The position numbers and the translations under genes were made by a program. Below are positions 1 through 13,183 of a stretch of DNA of 64,000 bases, piece by piece. Under the pieces are notes generated by a model. That model made no database searches and was not told the DNA's origin. It saw nothing but the letters and a program-made list of their open reading frames with translations. Position 1 is the first letter of the stretch. Every line of letters begins with the position of its first letter. This DNA is from an uncultured Pelagibacteraceae bacterium (GTDB lineage Bacteria; Pseudomonadota; Alphaproteobacteria; Pelagibacterales; Pelagibacteraceae): NCBI GenBank assembly GCA_902524115.1, contig CABZCA010000002.1, positions 62,001 through 126,000 on the forward strand, given 5' to 3'.

Positions 1-423
1 GAATTTAGATAAAAACTTTTCTAAAATATTTGCATTTGGATTATCGTTAATTTGTTTAATAATTTCAAAATGACTTATTTTAAGAAAATTTGGTTTCAAT
101 GTGAAAATTCCATAATAGGCTCTAATATCTCTTATATTTATATCTAGAACTTTAAGATAAGTTGATAATGATTTTTCTATATCACCAGTAGACTGCTCTA
201 AATATGCAACTTTTAAATAAGTATTTAAAGATTTAGGATCTATTTTTTTACATTTTTCAAAAAATTCTAAACTCTGTTTAATATTCCTCAATTCAAAATT
301 AATAACTCCAAGATTATAATTAATTTCAAAGGTGTTATTATTTTTAGACAAATCTAAAAAGATTTTCTCTGCATCTTTAAAATTTTTTTGTAAAAGACAT
401 TTTTTACCTAATTCTAAAGTCAT
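1..423 (-). CDS. TPR-repeat protein, N-terminal part (cut by window edge)
   Basis: The minus strand is open from an ATG at 423 down to base 1, giving 141 residues with no stop; the rest lies outside the window. The reading shows helical pairs typical of tetratricopeptide repeats: small and aromatic residues recur about every 34 residues, for example 'EINYNLGVINFELRN' and 'NTYLKVAYLEQSTGDIEKSL'. TPRs are protein-binding scaffolds. In SAR11 such N-termini often lead into a sulfotransferase-like domain, but that part is not visible here, so the function stays open. It begins 58 bases after the lpdA stop on the same strand and could be the last gene of the long operon or have its own promoter in that AT-rich gap. 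Confidence 0.75.
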   Translation of the reverse strand, partial: MTLELGKKCLLQKNFKDAEKIFLDLSKNNNTFEINYNLGVINFELRNIKQSLEFFEKCKKIDPKSLNTYLKVAYLEQSTGDIEKSLSTYLKVLDINIRDIRAYYGIFTLKPNFLKISHFEIIKQINDNPNANILEKFLSKF

Positions 424-481
424 ACTTAAATATATCACTACTTTGCAATTAATATAATGAAAGATATGATTTTAAATAAAT

Positions 482-1876
482 CTAAGAGTGTATTTGTCTT
501 TTATCAACTGATAGAGCTGCTTCTTTAATTGCTTCTGAGAAAGTAGGATGTGCATGACAAGTTCTTGCTATATCCTCTGAACTTGCTCCAAATTCCATAG
601 CAACTGACATCTCAGCAATCATTTCTCCGGCATGAGGTCCGATTATATGTACTCCTAACACTCTATCTGTTGTGCTTTCAGCTAATATTTTTACGAATCC
701 CTCTGGTTCATTTATTGCTTTAGCCCTTGAGTTTGCCATAAAAGGGAATTTACCAACTTTAAAGTTTATTTTTTTTTCTTTTAATTCTTCCTCATTTTTA
801 CCAACATAGGCTACCTCTGGTGAAGTATAAATTACACCTGGTATTATATCATAATTCACATGACCTGACTGTCCAGCAATTAGCTCTGCTACGGCTATTC
901 CTTCCTCCTCAGCTTTATGAGCCAACATAGGTCCATCTATAACATCTCCTATTGCGTAAATATTTTTTACATTGGTTTCAAAATTTTTATTAACTTTTAT
1001 TTTTCCTTTTTTATCAAGATTTACTCCAATTTTTTCTAAATTTAATTTATCTGTGTAGGGTTTTCTTCCAACAGAAATCAAAACTACGTCGGCTTCAATT
1101 TTATTTTTTGAATTTTTATTAGAAGTTTCTATTATTACTCCTTGTTCATTTTTAGTAATTTTTTCAACTTTGGTATTTAATTCAAATTTAATATTCTGCT
1201 TTTTTAAAATTTTCATAAATTCATTTGAAATTTCTTTATCGAGTCCTGGGGTGATGTGATCTAAATATTCTACGACATGAACCTCAGTTCCTAATCTTGA
1301 CCAAACAGAACCCATCTCCAATCCAATATACCCACCCCCAACAACAACCATTTTTTTTGGAAGCTTAGAAATATTAAGAGCTCCTGTTGATGAAAGAATT
1401 TTTTTTTCATCAAAATCTATTCCTGGAAGAGATAAAGGTTCTGATCCTGTGCTTATTATAGTTTTATCAGTTTTAATTTTTATTTCTGATTTATCATTTT
1501 TGACTAATATTTCATTTTTTTCATTAAAAGATCCTACCCCTTTTATGTAAGTAACTTTGTTTTTTTTAAATAAAAACTCCACTCCTTTTGTAAGCGTTGC
1601 AACAGAGCTTTCTTTATTGCTCATCATTTTTTCCAGATTTAGCTTAATTTCACCAGTTTCGATGCCAATATTAGAGAAATTTTTAGCTTTATGAAAACTT
1701 TCAGACATATTTAATAGGCTTTTAGAAGGAATACATCCTATATTAAGACAAGTGCCTCCCAAAGATCCTCTGGACTCTACACATGCAGTTTTTAATCCTA
1801 ATTGTGATAATCTAATTGCACATACATATCCTGCAGGTCCTCCTCCAATTACAGTAACATCAAATTTTTCAGCCAT
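482..1876 (-). CDS. lpdA: dihydrolipoamide dehydrogenase (E3)
   Basis: The FAD/NAD-dependent E3 subunit reoxidises the lipoyl groups of 2-oxoacid dehydrogenase complexes in the cytoplasm. The 464-residue length is normal. Visible are the FAD-binding GGGPAG at residues 11-16, the redox-active disulfide Cys43/Cys48 in GGTCLNIGCIPSK, a second dinucleotide fold (VVVGGGYIGLE, near 180) and the C-terminal catalytic pair His443/Glu448 in HAHPTFSE. Its ATG overlaps the sucB stop by one base (TAATG), implying translational coupling, and it directly follows sucA and sucB. It is therefore most likely the E3 of 2-oxoglutarate dehydrogenase. It may also serve pyruvate dehydrogenase or glycine cleavage if no other E3 exists. 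Nothing is missing. Confidence 0.97.
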   Translation of the reverse strand: MAEKFDVTVIGGGPAGYVCAIRLSQLGLKTACVESRGSLGGTCLNIGCIPSKSLLNMSESFHKAKNFSNIGIETGEIKLNLEKMMSNKESSVATLTKGVEFLFKKNKVTYIKGVGSFNEKNEILVKNDKSEIKIKTDKTIISTGSEPLSLPGIDFDEKKILSSTGALNISKLPKKMVVVGGGYIGLEMGSVWSRLGTEVHVVEYLDHITPGLDKEISNEFMKILKKQNIKFELNTKVEKITKNEQGVIIETSNKNSKNKIEADVVLISVGRKPYTDKLNLEKIGVNLDKKGKIKVNKNFETNVKNIYAIGDVIDGPMLAHKAEEEGIAVAELIAGQSGHVNYDIIPGVIYTSPEVAYVGKNEEELKEKKINFKVGKFPFMANSRAKAINEPEGFVKILAESTTDRVLGVHIIGPHAGEMIAEMSVAMEFGASSEDIARTCHAHPTFSEAIKEAALSVDKRQIHS

Positions 1877-3198
1877 TAGATATTTAAAAATAATCTTCTA
1901 GGGTCTTCTAAATTTTCTTTAACAGTTTTTAAGAACGACACGGATTCCTTTCCATCAATAATTCTATGATCATATGACAAAGCCAAATACATTATAGGCT
2001 TAATTTTTATCTCACCATTATCATTTACTGGTCTTTCAACAATATTATGCATACCTAATACACCTGATTGAGGTGGATTTAATATTGGTGTTGAAAGCAT
2101 AGAACCATACACACCTCCATTGCTTATAGTAAAGGTACCTCCCTGTAAGTCCTCAATTGTTAGGTTACCTTCGTTTGCTTTCTCAGATAATTTTTTAATT
2201 TCTTTTTCTATATCAGCAAATGACATCTCATCTGCATTTCTTAGCACTGGAACTACTAAACCTTTTTCGGTTCCAACAGCAAAGCTTATATTATAATAAT
2301 TTTTGTAAATTATATCTTGATCTTCAATTTCAGCGTTTATTGCTGGAAATAATTTAAGTCCAACAACACAAGCTTTAACAAAAAATGACATTAAGCCTAA
2401 TTTAATTCCATATCTACTTTTGAAATCTTCTTGGTTATCTTTTCTCATTGTCATAATCCCAGACATATCTACCTCATTAAAAGTAGTTAACATTGCTGCA
2501 TTTTCTTGTGCTTGTTTTAATCTTTTAGCAATCGTTTGTCTTAAACGTGTCATTTTAATTCTCTCTTCTTCACCATATTTAATTCTTCTCTGATTAGGTT
2601 GTGGGTTGGTTCCCATCATACCAATTAGATCACCTTTTAAAATTCTTCCTGCTTTACCTGTTCCTTTTACATTATCTACGTTGATATTTTTTTCTGCAAC
2701 CATTTTTCTAACTGCGGGAGATAGAATAATTGGTTGTTGTGAGGTTTTCTCTGTTTCTACTTCCTCAGTTAAAAGTAAAGGCTCTTCTTCTAATAGCTCC
2801 ATTGAGTTATCCTCAGCTAATACTAGTGGATCTTCTAACTTAGTTTGAGGTTTTTTTTCTATATCTAAATTAATTACATTGCTTTTCTGATCTATAATTT
2901 CTTTCTCTTCATTATCCTCAAGTTGTTTTTTGCTTTCAGGTATATTTTTAATATCAACATTCCCCTCAGAAATTGAGCCCAAAACAGCTCCAACTTCAAC
3001 TGTATCTCCGTCTTTAAAACTAATTTCTGATAATGTACCACTAATCGGGGAAGGAACTTCTAAATTTACTTTATCAGTTTCCAGTTCAACTATTGCCTCA
3101 TCAGCCTCAACTGTTTCACCTTCTCTTTTCAACCATTTAGAAACTGTTGCCTCTGTTATACTTTCACCTAATGTAGGTACTAAAATTTTTTCACTCAT
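1876..3198 (-). CDS. sucB: 2-oxoglutarate dehydrogenase E2, dihydrolipoyl succinyltransferase
   Basis: The E2 core transfers the succinyl group to CoA. Domain order in 440 residues: a lipoyl domain at 1-75 with lipoylated Lys43 in ETDKVNLEV; an acidic, Glu/Leu-rich linker at about 85-155; a peripheral-subunit-binding domain at about 159-191 (LSPAVRKM ... GRILKGD); and the catalytic domain from about 215, with active-site His411 and Asp415 in SYDHRIIDG. The single lipoyl domain and the closing 'DPRRLFLNI' are typical of SucB rather than the pyruvate enzyme. The start overlaps the sucA stop by one base and the stop overlaps lpdA, so sucA-sucB-lpdA form a tightly coupled unit. Confidence 0.97.
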   Translation of the reverse strand: MSEKILVPTLGESITEATVSKWLKREGETVEADEAIVELETDKVNLEVPSPISGTLSEISFKDGDTVEVGAVLGSISEGNVDIKNIPESKKQLEDNEEKEIIDQKSNVINLDIEKKPQTKLEDPLVLAEDNSMELLEEEPLLLTEEVETEKTSQQPIILSPAVRKMVAEKNINVDNVKGTGKAGRILKGDLIGMMGTNPQPNQRRIKYGEEERIKMTRLRQTIAKRLKQAQENAAMLTTFNEVDMSGIMTMRKDNQEDFKSRYGIKLGLMSFFVKACVVGLKLFPAINAEIEDQDIIYKNYYNISFAVGTEKGLVVPVLRNADEMSFADIEKEIKKLSEKANEGNLTIEDLQGGTFTISNGGVYGSMLSTPILNPPQSGVLGMHNIVERPVNDNGEIKIKPIMYLALSYDHRIIDGKESVSFLKTVKENLEDPRRLFLNI

Positions 3199-6077
3199 TA
3201 ATTAAATACTTCATTTGTAATTTCTTGTTGCTCAAGTTGATGCCTTTTAGCATATCCAGTGGCTGGTGATGCATCAGGACTTCTTCCAATATAAGAAATA
3301 TGATTATTTTTAGCTTTAATGGTATCTAAAGTCCATTGTATATAATCTCTCACTGAAAACCATGCGCCCATATTTTTTGGCTCTTCTTGACACCAATAAA
3401 AATTAGCATTTTTAGCATATGGTTTAAGTTCTTTTACTAAACTCTTTGCTGGAAAAGGATAGAGTTGCTCTATTCGAAACATTACCACATCATCTCTTTT
3501 TAGCTTTTCTCTAGCATTTAAAAGATCGAAGTATACTTTTCCTGAACAGATTATGACTTTTTTAATTTCACTTGATTTTTTTAGTTTAATAAAATTTTTA
3601 GATTGATCACTTAATGCATGATCCCACATTATTCTGTGAAATGATGTTTGCTTACTAAAATCATCAATGGTTGACACACAAAATTTGTTTCTTAACAAAG
3701 ATTTAGGTGTCATGATTACAAGTGGTTTTCTAAAATCACGGTGTATTTGTCTACGTAAAGCATGAAAATAATTTGCTGGTGTTGTGCAATTCATAACTTG
3801 AAGATTATCATTTGCACACAGTTGTAAAAATCTTTCAAGTCTAGCTGATGAATGTTCTGGTCCTTGACCCTCATAACCATGAGGTAATAACATAACCAAA
3901 CCTGAAGCTCTTTGCCATTTTCTTTCACCAGAAGCAATAAATTGATCAATTATAACTTGTGCACCATTAGCAAAATCACCAAATTGAGCTTCCCAAAGAG
4001 TAAGAGTATTTGGTTCCACTAAACTATATCCGTACTCAAATCCTAAAACTGCAAGTTCTGATAGAAAACTATCAACTATTTCAAATTTTTTTTGATGTTT
4101 TGAAATATTATTTAAAGGAATATATCTAGAGTTATCCATTTGATCTCTTAAAACTGAATGTCTTTGACTAAATGTTCCTCTCCCAGAATCTTGTCCCACA
4201 AATCGAACAGGAAATCCCTCATCTAATAATGAACCAAATGCTAATGACTCTGCTGTAGACCAGTCAATATTTAAACCATCATCGACAGATTTTTTTCTAG
4301 TTTGCAAGATTTTGTTAATAGTTTTGTGAATACTTATTTCGGATGGAACCACATTTATTTTATCTGAAATATTTTTAAGTATTTTTTTATCTGCTCCGGT
4401 AATGCCTCTTTTATCTTTTCCTTTTTTAGGTTTATAGCTAGACCAAGCTCCTTCAAACCACTCGATTTTAGGATTATAATCTTTAGCTGTTTTAAATTGA
4501 TCATCTAAAAGATCTTTAAATTTTTTTATTTGATCATTTAAATCTCCTTCAGATATTAAATTTTCATTAATAAGCTTAAATCCATATATATTTGCTGTTG
4601 ATTGATGTGATCTAATCTTTTTATACATCAGTGGTTGAGTGAATGATGGCTCATCTCCTTCATTATGTCCAAATCGTCTGTAACAAACTAGGTCGATGAC
4701 TACATCTCTATTAAACTTTAATCTAAATTCAGTTGCAATTCTTGAGCCATAAACAACAGCTTCTGGGTCATCTCCATTAACATGGATGATAGGAGCATCA
4801 ACCATTTTTGCAATATCTGATGGGTGAGGTGAGGATCTTGCAAACCTTGGGCTTGTGGTAAATCCTATTTGATTATTAACTATTATATGAATAGTTCCGC
4901 CTGTATTGTGTCCAGGTAAACCCGACATTGCAAAACATTCAGCAACAATACCTTGTCCTGCAAAAGCAGCATCACCATGTATTAAAATCGGAATTACTTT
5001 ATTTCTCTCAGTATCTTTATGAAAAAATTGTTTTGCTCTAGTCTGACCCAATACTACTGGATTAACTGCTTCCAAATGTGAAGGATTGTCAGTTAAACTT
5101 ACATGAACAGAATTTCCATCAAATTCTCTATCAGATGAAGCTCCCAAATGATATTTCACATCGCCAGCACTATCTTCATCGGTATTATTTAATTCACCAG
5201 CAAATTCATTAAATATTCTTTTATAAGATTTTTGTAAAACGTTAGCTAAAACATTTAGTCTTCCTCTGTGAGACATTCCAATTTTCACCTCTTTAATCTT
5301 GGACTGGCCCCCTATTTTTATAATTTGTTCTAAACCTGGAATTAAACTTTCACCACCGTCTAAACCAAATCTTTTAGAGCCAACATATTTAGTATGTAGA
5401 AATTTCTCAAATCCTTCAGCTTGAATTAATTTATTTAAAATTGCACTTTTACCATTTTCAGTAAATTTTAATATATTTTCATCTTTTTCTACTCTGTCCC
5501 TAAACCATTTTCTCTCTGTTGGGTTGGATATGTGCATGTATTCATAACCAACTGATCCACAATAAATTTTTCTAAGTATAGATAAAATTTCTCTTATGTT
5601 TGAATACTCTTTATTTAAAACACCATCTAAATATATTTGCTTATCATAATCTTCTTTATTAAAACCATAATTTTCTGGGTGTAATTCATCTAAGTATTCA
5701 CTTTCTCTTATTTCAAGTGGGTCTAGCTTAGAAAGTAGATGTCCTCTTTGTCTATAAGATCTAATAAGTGAAACAGCTCTTATTGAATTACTATTTCCAT
5801 CTATTACATCAGCTTGATTAACTTTTGGAGTGGAATCTTCTTTTTTAAATTCTATATTTTCTTTAATTTTTACTTTTTTTGGACTCCATGAGGGACCCTT
5901 TATTTCTCTAACAACAGAGTCTAAATCTTCACTTATATCGAGAAAATATTCTTTCCAACCTTTTGGCAGACTAGGATCTTTATTTATAAACTTTACATAC
6001 ATTTGCTCAATAAATGCATTGTTAGATTTATTTAAAAATGAAGTTTTTTTGTACTCAAGATTTTTGGAAGCTGACAT
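3198..6077 (-). CDS. sucA: 2-oxoglutarate dehydrogenase E1
   Basis: The thiamine-diphosphate-dependent decarboxylase opens the 2-oxoglutarate dehydrogenase reaction of the TCA cycle. The 959-residue length is normal. The N-terminal E2-binding segment (residues about 20-46, FIEQMYVKF then [12 protein letters not shown]) is present, as are the E1-typical blocks [15 protein letters not shown] (near 268), [11 protein letters not shown] (near 367) and [10 protein letters not shown] (near 440). The C-terminal half has the transketolase pyrimidine-binding region with [16 protein letters not shown]. It lies downstream of sucCD with a 35-base gap and is coupled to sucB by TAATG. There is no sign of a frame break. 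Confidence 0.97.
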   Translation of the reverse strand: MSASKNLEYKKTSFLNKSNNAFIEQMYVKFINKDPSLPKGWKEYFLDISEDLDSVVREIKGPSWSPKKVKIKENIEFKKEDSTPKVNQADVIDGNSNSIRAVSLIRSYRQRGHLLSKLDPLEIRESEYLDELHPENYGFNKEDYDKQIYLDGVLNKEYSNIREILSILRKIYCGSVGYEYMHISNPTERKWFRDRVEKDENILKFTENGKSAILNKLIQAEGFEKFLHTKYVGSKRFGLDGGESLIPGLEQIIKIGGQSKIKEVKIGMSHRGRLNVLANVLQKSYKRIFNEFAGELNNTDEDSAGDVKYHLGASSDREFDGNSVHVSLTDNPSHLEAVNPVVLGQTRAKQFFHKDTERNKVIPILIHGDAAFAGQGIVAECFAMSGLPGHNTGGTIHIIVNNQIGFTTSPRFARSSPHPSDIAKMVDAPIIHVNGDDPEAVVYGSRIATEFRLKFNRDVVIDLVCYRRFGHNEGDEPSFTQPLMYKKIRSHQSTANIYGFKLINENLISEGDLNDQIKKFKDLLDDQFKTAKDYNPKIEWFEGAWSSYKPKKGKDKRGITGADKKILKNISDKINVVPSEISIHKTINKILQTRKKSVDDGLNIDWSTAESLAFGSLLDEGFPVRFVGQDSGRGTFSQRHSVLRDQMDNSRYIPLNNISKHQKKFEIVDSFLSELAVLGFEYGYSLVEPNTLTLWEAQFGDFANGAQVIIDQFIASGERKWQRASGLVMLLPHGYEGQGPEHSSARLERFLQLCANDNLQVMNCTTPANYFHALRRQIHRDFRKPLVIMTPKSLLRNKFCVSTIDDFSKQTSFHRIMWDHALSDQSKNFIKLKKSSEIKKVIICSGKVYFDLLNAREKLKRDDVVMFRIEQLYPFPAKSLVKELKPYAKNANFYWCQEEPKNMGAWFSVRDYIQWTLDTIKAKNNHISYIGRSPDASPATGYAKRHQLEQQEITNEVFN

Positions 6078-6112
6078 ATTAATTCTTTAAATATTATACA
6101 AACAAAATGTTA

Positions 6113-6988
6113 TCAATTAGACAATTTATTTAGTAGCGTTTTTCCAATATCAGAGGGAGAATTAGCAACAGTAATACCGCAATCTTGCATTTTTTTTATC
6201 TTTTCTTCAGCATTTCCTTTGCCACCTGAAATAATAGCACCAGCATGTCCCATTCTTCTTCCTGGTGGAGCAGTTACTCCAGCTATAAATCCAACAATTG
6301 GTTTTTTTATTTTGTGATTTTTTACAAATTCTGCTGCTTCTTCTTCAGCAGTTCCACCTATTTCTCCAATCATTAGTATAGACTCTGTTTGATCGTCATT
6401 TAAAAATAAATCAAGGCAATCAATGAAATTAGTTCCATTAATTGGATCACCACCAATTCCTATACACGTTGATTGACCAAGATTGTTCTCGGTTGTTTGA
6501 GCAACTGCCTCATAGGTTAGTGTTCCTGATCTTGATACAATTCCAACTGAACCTTTTTTATGAATATTACCTGGCATTATTCCAATTTTACATTCATTAG
6601 GTGTAATTATTCCTGGACAGTTTGGACCAATTAATCTGGAGTTAGAATTTTGTAATTTTTTTTTTACTTTTAACATATCTAGAATTGGTATTCCTTCGCT
6701 TATACAAACAATTAATTGAATAGATGCATCGATGGCTTCAATGATTGCTGATGAAGCAAACTTTGCAGGCACATATATCATTGTTGCATCAGCACCAGTG
6801 GCATCTTTTGCTTCTTTAACTGTATTAAACACTGGTCTTTCTAAGTGAATTTGTCCACCTTTTTTTGGTGTTACGCCACCAACTAAGTTTGTTCCATATT
6901 TAATGGATTGTTCAGAGTGAAAAGTACCATGGGATCCTGTAAAACCTTGGCAAATTACTTTTGTATTTTTATCAATTAATACTGACAT
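6113..6988 (-). CDS. sucD: succinyl-CoA synthetase alpha subunit
   Basis: The alpha subunit carries the CoA site and the phosphorylated histidine in the interconversion of succinyl-CoA and succinate with nucleotide triphosphate formation. The 291 residues open with the CoA-binding Rossmann fold ([15 protein letters not shown]), and the active histidine is His248 in [10 protein letters not shown]. The start overlaps the sucC stop by one base, which matches the alpha-beta heterodimer stoichiometry. Length and termini are typical. It is part of the mdh-sucC-sucD-sucA-sucB-lpdA run. Confidence 0.97.
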   Translation of the reverse strand: MSVLIDKNTKVICQGFTGSHGTFHSEQSIKYGTNLVGGVTPKKGGQIHLERPVFNTVKEAKDATGADATMIYVPAKFASSAIIEAIDASIQLIVCISEGIPILDMLKVKKKLQNSNSRLIGPNCPGIITPNECKIGIMPGNIHKKGSVGIVSRSGTLTYEAVAQTTENNLGQSTCIGIGGDPINGTNFIDCLDLFLNDDQTESILMIGEIGGTAEEEAAEFVKNHKIKKPIVGFIAGVTAPPGRRMGHAGAIISGGKGNAEEKIKKMQDCGITVANSPSDIGKTLLNKLSN

Positions 6989-8148
6989 TATTTTATTGCC
7001 TCTACAACTTTTTTTGCAGCATCTGATAAGTCATTTGCAGATATAATTTTTAAACCAGAATTCTCTAATATCTTTTTTCCTTCTTCAAAGTTTGTTCCTG
7101 CTAATCTTACTACTAACGGAACTTCAATTTTAATTTCTTTAGCAGCATCTACAACACCTTGCGCAAGTACATCGCATCTCATAATTCCACCAAAAATATT
7201 TATCAATATTCCTTTAACATTTTTATCTGATAAAATAATTTTGAATGCAGCTGAAACTTTTTCTTTTGATGCTCCACCTCCTACATCTAAAAAATTTGCA
7301 GGCTCTTCACCATAAAGCTTTATGATATCCATTGTAGCCATTGCTAATCCTGCACCGTTTACCATACATCCTATACTTCCATCTAATTTTATATATGCTA
7401 AGTCATGTTTGCTTGCTTCAATTTCAGTGGCTTCTTCCTCATTATAGTCTCTTAGTTCTTGTATTTCAGGATGTTTAAATAATGCATTTTCATCAAATGT
7501 CATTTTTGCATCAAGACAAACTACTTTATTTTCTTTCGTTAAAATAAGTGGGTTTATTTCTACTAAATTAGCATCATTTTCTATGAACAATTTATAAATT
7601 GCTTTTATTAAGCTTATAGCTTCAAAACTGGTATTATCATCTAATTCAAAAACCTTAATAATTTTCTTACAATCAACCTCGGAAATTTCTTGGTTAAAAT
7701 CGACTTTAGTTGTTAAAATTTTTTCAGGTGTATTTTGGGCAACTTCTTCAATGTTCATTCCTCCTTGATCACTTGAAATAAATGCAATTTTTGAACTTGC
7801 TCTATCAACTAGGCAAGAAAGATAAAATTCTTTACTAATATTAGATACCTCCTCAACATATAGTCTTTTTACTTCTCTACCTAAAGGTCCTGTTTGATGA
7901 GTAATTAGGTTTTTACCAAGCAAAATATTTGCTTCTTTTTCTAAATTTTCTAAATTATCAACAATTTTTACTCCACCAGCCTTACCTCTTCCACCAGCAT
8001 GAATTTGAGCTTTAAGAACATACTTATCAGTTTTTAATTCTTTAGTTTTTTGCAAAAGATCGGATACATTAAATGCAAATACTCCCTCGGGTACATTCGC
8101 TCCATACTTTTTTAGAATTTGTTTTGCTTGGTGCTCGTGAATATTCAT
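6988..8148 (-). CDS. sucC: succinyl-CoA synthetase beta subunit
   Basis: The ATP-grasp beta subunit binds nucleotide and succinate and pairs with SucD. The 386 residues start with [16 protein letters not shown], the family's usual opening, followed by [16 protein letters not shown] of the ATP-grasp fold. The metal-binding [12 protein letters not shown] segment is near residue 200, and the C-terminal CoA-ligase domain includes [10 protein letters not shown]. It follows mdh with essentially no gap. I see nothing anomalous. Confidence 0.97.
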   Translation of the reverse strand: MNIHEHQAKQILKKYGANVPEGVFAFNVSDLLQKTKELKTDKYVLKAQIHAGGRGKAGGVKIVDNLENLEKEANILLGKNLITHQTGPLGREVKRLYVEEVSNISKEFYLSCLVDRASSKIAFISSDQGGMNIEEVAQNTPEKILTTKVDFNQEISEVDCKKIIKVFELDDNTSFEAISLIKAIYKLFIENDANLVEINPLILTKENKVVCLDAKMTFDENALFKHPEIQELRDYNEEEATEIEASKHDLAYIKLDGSIGCMVNGAGLAMATMDIIKLYGEEPANFLDVGGGASKEKVSAAFKIILSDKNVKGILINIFGGIMRCDVLAQGVVDAAKEIKIEVPLVVRLAGTNFEEGKKILENSGLKIISANDLSDAAKKVVEAIK

Positions 8149-9117
<969 letters not shown>

Positions 9118-10611
9118 TTATTCCATAGTTGGCATAATAAATTCAGGATTAGACCTTATGCCTGAAGGCCATCTAGAGGTAATAGTTTTTAATTTGGTAT
9201 AAAATTTTATTCCCTCCATACCATGCATCCCACTATCTCCAAACAATGATCTTTTCCATCCACCAAAACTATGAAATGCCATAGGAACTGGTATTGGAAC
9301 ATTTATTCCTACCATTCCAACTTGGATTTTACTTGCAAAAGTTCTTCCAGCATCTCCATCTCTAGTATAAATACTTACACCGTTTCCATACTCATGCTCA
9401 TTAATCATTTTGGTTGCTTCTTCAAAATTTTTTACTCTTACCACTGATAGAACAGGACCAAAAATTTCTTCTTTATAAATTCTCATATCAGTAGTTACAT
9501 GATCAAACAAACATCCACCTATATAAAAACCATTTTCATACCCTTGAAGTTTTAAATCTCTACCATCAAGAACTAACTTAGCTCCCTCTTCAACTCCTAA
9601 ATCAACATATCCTTTTACTTTTTCTAAGTGTTGTTTTGTAACAAGAGGACCCATCTCTGAGGATTTATCCATACCAGGACCAATTTTTAATGCCTCGGCT
9701 TTTTTTGCTAACCTAGATACTAACTCATCACCAATATCACCAACTGCTACAGCAACAGACTGAGCCATACATCTTTCACCTGCAGATCCATATGCAGCAC
9801 CCATTAGACCATTTACAGCCCCTTCTAAATCGCAATCAGGCATCACCACTAAATGATTTTTAGCTCCACCTAATGCTTGAACTCTTTTTTCATTTTTGGC
9901 AGCATTCTCATATATATATTTAGCTATAGGTGTTGATCCAACAAAGCTTACAGCTTTAATATCATTGTTTGAAAGTATAGCATCTACAACTTCTTTATCT
10001 CCATTAACAACATTGAAAACTCCAGCAGGAAGACCAGCTTCGTGAAGTAATTCAGCTAATCTCATCGGACATGAGGGATCTTTTTCTGATGGTTTAAGAA
10101 TAAAAGTATTTCCACATGCAATAGCTAATGGAAACATCCACATTGGAACCATTGCAGGAAAATTAAAAGGTGTTATTCCAGCAGCTACACCTAAAGGCTG
10201 TCGCATTGAATAACTGTCAACATTTGTTCCAACATTCTCAGAAAATTCACCTTTAAGCACATGAGGAATTCCACATGCAAACTCAACAACTTCCAATCCT
10301 CTTATTAATGATCCTTTTGCATCCTCATAAACTTTTCCATGTTCAGAGACTATTAACTTTGTTAATTCATCAAAATTTTTTTCTATGAGTTCTTTAAACT
10401 TAAACATTATCCTAGCTCTTTGAAGTGCAGGCTTAAGTGACCACGTCTCAAAGGCTTTTTTAGCAATTTCAGCTGTTTTATCTAAATCTGATTTAGTAGC
10501 TAAAATAACTTCCGATTCTTGCTCTCCAGTAGCAGGGTTGAAAACTTGTCCTTTTCTTTGTGAAGTACCATCTATTACTTTTCCACCAACGAAATGTCTG
10601 ATTATATTCAT
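9118..10611 (-). CDS. mmsA: methylmalonate-semialdehyde dehydrogenase (CoA-acylating)
   Basis: An aldehyde dehydrogenase superfamily enzyme that converts methylmalonate or malonate semialdehyde to propionyl- or acetyl-CoA, acting at the end of valine, beta-alanine and inositol breakdown. The 497 residues show Asn150 in ITPFNFPAM, nucleophile Cys281 in GSAGERCMAQ, and LGGAKNH at about 247-253. There Asn replaces the general-base Glu of ordinary aldehyde dehydrogenases, a known mark of the CoA-acylating MmsA family. Its place between sdhB and mdh links the product to central metabolism. It may also take three-carbon semialdehydes from DMSP-derived 3-hydroxypropionate, but that is inference. Confidence 0.92.
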   Translation of the reverse strand: MNIIRHFVGGKVIDGTSQRKGQVFNPATGEQESEVILATKSDLDKTAEIAKKAFETWSLKPALQRARIMFKFKELIEKNFDELTKLIVSEHGKVYEDAKGSLIRGLEVVEFACGIPHVLKGEFSENVGTNVDSYSMRQPLGVAAGITPFNFPAMVPMWMFPLAIACGNTFILKPSEKDPSCPMRLAELLHEAGLPAGVFNVVNGDKEVVDAILSNNDIKAVSFVGSTPIAKYIYENAAKNEKRVQALGGAKNHLVVMPDCDLEGAVNGLMGAAYGSAGERCMAQSVAVAVGDIGDELVSRLAKKAEALKIGPGMDKSSEMGPLVTKQHLEKVKGYVDLGVEEGAKLVLDGRDLKLQGYENGFYIGGCLFDHVTTDMRIYKEEIFGPVLSVVRVKNFEEATKMINEHEYGNGVSIYTRDGDAGRTFASKIQVGMVGINVPIPVPMAFHSFGGWKRSLFGDSGMHGMEGIKFYTKLKTITSRWPSGIRSNPEFIMPTME

Positions 10612-10635
10612 GAGTGAAATTATTTAATTAAGTAA

Positions 10636-11406
10636 TTAGGCCGTTGCAAGCATTTTCTTTATCTCTGCTATAGCTTTTGCAGGATTCAAGCCCTTTGGGC
10701 AAGCATTTGTGCAATTCAAGATGGTATGGCAACGATATAGCTTTAGTTCATCAGCTACTTTTTTAAGTCTTTCTTTTCTATCTTCATCTCTACTATCAAT
10801 TATCCATCTATAAGCCTGAAGTAAAACAGCTGGACCTAAATATTTTTCACCGTTCCACCAATAACTTGGACAAGACGTTGAACAACATGCACACATTATA
10901 CATTCATAAAATCCATCTAATTTTGCTCTATCGTCTTTAGATTGAATATTTTCTTTGGCATTTATTTTTGAAGTTTTTAACCAAGGTTCAACAGACTCAT
11001 ATTGTTTATATAATGTACTTAAATCACCGATTAAATCTTTTAAGACTTTGAGATGTGGTAAAGGATAAATATCAATATCTCCATCCAATTCAGAATGGGC
11101 TTTTGTACACGCTAAACCATTTTTTCCATTCATATTCATCGCACAAGATCCACAAACTCCATGAGCACAAGATCTTCTGTAAGCTACAGAAGGATCAATT
11201 TCGTTTTTAATTTTATTTAAAATATCAAGGACTTTTGATGAACAGTTGTCCATATCAACTTCATAGGTATCAAGCCTTGGATTTTCGTTTTTAGATGGAT
11301 CCCATCTATAAACATTTACTTTTCTAATATTTTTTGAACCTGTTTTATCTTTATAGTATTGACCTTTTTTTACCTTTGAGTTTGCAGGTAAATTTAATTG
11401 AACCAT
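10636..11406 (-). CDS. sdhB: succinate dehydrogenase iron-sulfur subunit
   Basis: Carries electrons from the flavoprotein to quinone through three clusters. In 256 residues, the [2Fe-2S] ligands are Cys80, Cys85, Cys88 and Cys100. The [4Fe-4S] and [3Fe-4S] ligands lie in [12 protein letters not shown] (Cys169, 172, 175, 179) and [15 protein letters not shown] (Cys226, 232, 236). The start overlaps the sdhA stop by one base (TAATG). Gene order sdhC-sdhD-sdhA-sdhB is standard. No cluster ligand is missing. Confidence 0.97.
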   Translation of the reverse strand: MVQLNLPANSKVKKGQYYKDKTGSKNIRKVNVYRWDPSKNENPRLDTYEVDMDNCSSKVLDILNKIKNEIDPSVAYRRSCAHGVCGSCAMNMNGKNGLACTKAHSELDGDIDIYPLPHLKVLKDLIGDLSTLYKQYESVEPWLKTSKINAKENIQSKDDRAKLDGFYECIMCACCSTSCPSYWWNGEKYLGPAVLLQAYRWIIDSRDEDRKERLKKVADELKLYRCHTILNCTNACPKGLNPAKAIAEIKKMLATA

Positions 11407-13181
11407 TAATATACTCGTTCCTGTGGAGGAAAATATTGTACATCATTTGTTAGTGTTGATCTATGAACAGGTCTGTAATTAATTTTAGTTTTTGAACCAT
11501 TACACCAAGACAGAGTGTGTTGCATATAGTTCTCATCATCTCTCTTTGGAAAATCTTCTCTTGCATGAGCTCCTCTGCTTTCTTTTCTATGATACGCAGA
11601 GTCCATTGTAGTTATTGCTTGTCTTATTAAGTTGTCAAATTCTAGTGTTTCAACTAAATCTGTATTAAAGATTAATGATTTATCTTTTACAGAAAGAGAG
11701 TCCATTCCATCATAAGGTTTTCGAATTTCATTAACGCCTTCTTTTAAAGTTTTCTCTGATCTAAATACCGCACACTTTGATTGCATTGTCTTTTGCATTG
11801 AAAGTCTTAGTTCAGATGTTGGATTTGAACCTTCTGAGTTTCGCAATTTGTCAAATCTATCTAAACATCTATCTGTTTCATTTTTATCAATTTCATCATG
11901 CTTCATTCCTGGTTTTACTAACTCAGCTGCTCTTTTTGCTGCAGCTCTTCCAAAAACTACTAGATCTATTAATGAGTTCGAACCTAATCTATTTGCGCCA
12001 TGGACAGAAACACACGCTGCTTCTCCGATAGCCATTAAGCCAGGTACAGTTTTCTCCGATCCATTTACTGTAAGAACTTCTGCTTTGTAATTTGTTGGTA
12101 TTCCACCCATATTATAATGAACTGTTGGTACCACTGGTATAGGTTCCTTAGTTACATCAACGTTTGCAAACAATTTAGATGCTTCTGATATTCCTGGAAG
12201 CCTCTCATCTATTACTTTTGGATCCAAATGATCAATATGAAGATGAACGTGATCTTGTTCTTTTCCTATACCTCTGCCTTCATTAATTTCTACAGCAATT
12301 GATCTGCTTACGACATCTCTAGATGCTAAATCTTTTGCTTTAGGAGCATAACGCTCCATAAATCTTTCTCCTTTTGAATTTACAAGATAACCACCTTCTC
12401 CTCTTACACCCTCTGAAATTAATGTTCCATGACCATATATTCCTGTTGGATGAAATTGTACAAATTCCATGTCTTGTAATGGTAATCCAGCTCTTAAAGC
12501 CATAGCATTTCCATCTCCTGTACATGTATGAGCTGAAGTAGCTGAGTAATACACTTTTCCATAACCCCCTGTTGCTATAATTGTTGTGTGGGACTTAAAT
12601 CTGTGAATTGTTCCATCATTTAGGTTCCAAGCTATTATTCCTTTGCATGCTCCGTCTTTCATAATTAAATCTAATGCAAAGTACTCTATAAAAAATTCAG
12701 TGTTATGCTTTAAAGCTTGTCCATACAATGTGTGAAGTATTGCATGTCCAGTCCTATCTGCTGCTGCACATGTTCTTTGAACTGTTTCATTTCCGTAGTT
12801 TTTTGTCATACCCCCAAAAGGTCTTTGATAAATTTTTCCTTCCTCAGTTCGACTAAATGGAACACCATACTTTTCTAATTCAAGAACAGCAGCAGGTGCT
12901 TCTTTACATAGATATTCGATGGAATCCTGGTCACCTAACCAATCAGCGCCTTTGACTGTGTCATACATGTGCCATCTCCAGTCATCTTCTCCCATATTTC
13001 CAAGCGCTGCTGAAATACCACCTTGAGCAGCAGATGTGTGACTTCTTGTTGGAAATACTTTTGATACACATGCAGTTTTTAGACCAGCCTCACTTAGGCC
13101 AACAGCTGCTCTCAGTCCAGATCCACCTGCACCTAAAACGACTACATCATATTCATGATCAATAATATTGTATGCGCTCAT
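11406..13181 (-). CDS. sdhA: succinate dehydrogenase flavoprotein subunit
   Basis: Oxidises succinate to fumarate using covalently bound FAD at the inner face of the cytoplasmic membrane. The 591 residues show [10 protein letters not shown] near residue 17 for FAD binding, the FAD-linked His48 in [11 protein letters not shown], the substrate segment [21 protein letters not shown] near 245, and [11 protein letters not shown] near 400. It begins two bases after sdhD and is coupled to sdhB. Length and motifs match alphaproteobacterial SdhA. Confidence 0.98.
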   Translation of the reverse strand: MSAYNIIDHEYDVVVLGAGGSGLRAAVGLSEAGLKTACVSKVFPTRSHTSAAQGGISAALGNMGEDDWRWHMYDTVKGADWLGDQDSIEYLCKEAPAAVLELEKYGVPFSRTEEGKIYQRPFGGMTKNYGNETVQRTCAAADRTGHAILHTLYGQALKHNTEFFIEYFALDLIMKDGACKGIIAWNLNDGTIHRFKSHTTIIATGGYGKVYYSATSAHTCTGDGNAMALRAGLPLQDMEFVQFHPTGIYGHGTLISEGVRGEGGYLVNSKGERFMERYAPKAKDLASRDVVSRSIAVEINEGRGIGKEQDHVHLHIDHLDPKVIDERLPGISEASKLFANVDVTKEPIPVVPTVHYNMGGIPTNYKAEVLTVNGSEKTVPGLMAIGEAACVSVHGANRLGSNSLIDLVVFGRAAAKRAAELVKPGMKHDEIDKNETDRCLDRFDKLRNSEGSNPTSELRLSMQKTMQSKCAVFRSEKTLKEGVNEIRKPYDGMDSLSVKDKSLIFNTDLVETLEFDNLIRQAITTMDSAYHRKESRGAHAREDFPKRDDENYMQHTLSWCNGSKTKINYRPVHRSTLTNDVQYFPPQERVY

Positions 13182-13183
13182 AA

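Noticed and set aside
11816-11832. A GGATTTGAACC string resembling the T-loop region of a tRNA on the opposite strand
   Set aside because: It lies inside the well-supported sdhA coding sequence, and no acceptor or anticodon stem surrounds it.
11777-12090. Plus-strand open frames opposite sdhA (and similar ones opposite sucA, sucB, leuB, dmdB, lldD-like and ABC genes)
   Set aside because: They are antisense shadows of strongly conserved genes, with leucine- or serine-rich composition and no recognisable domain.
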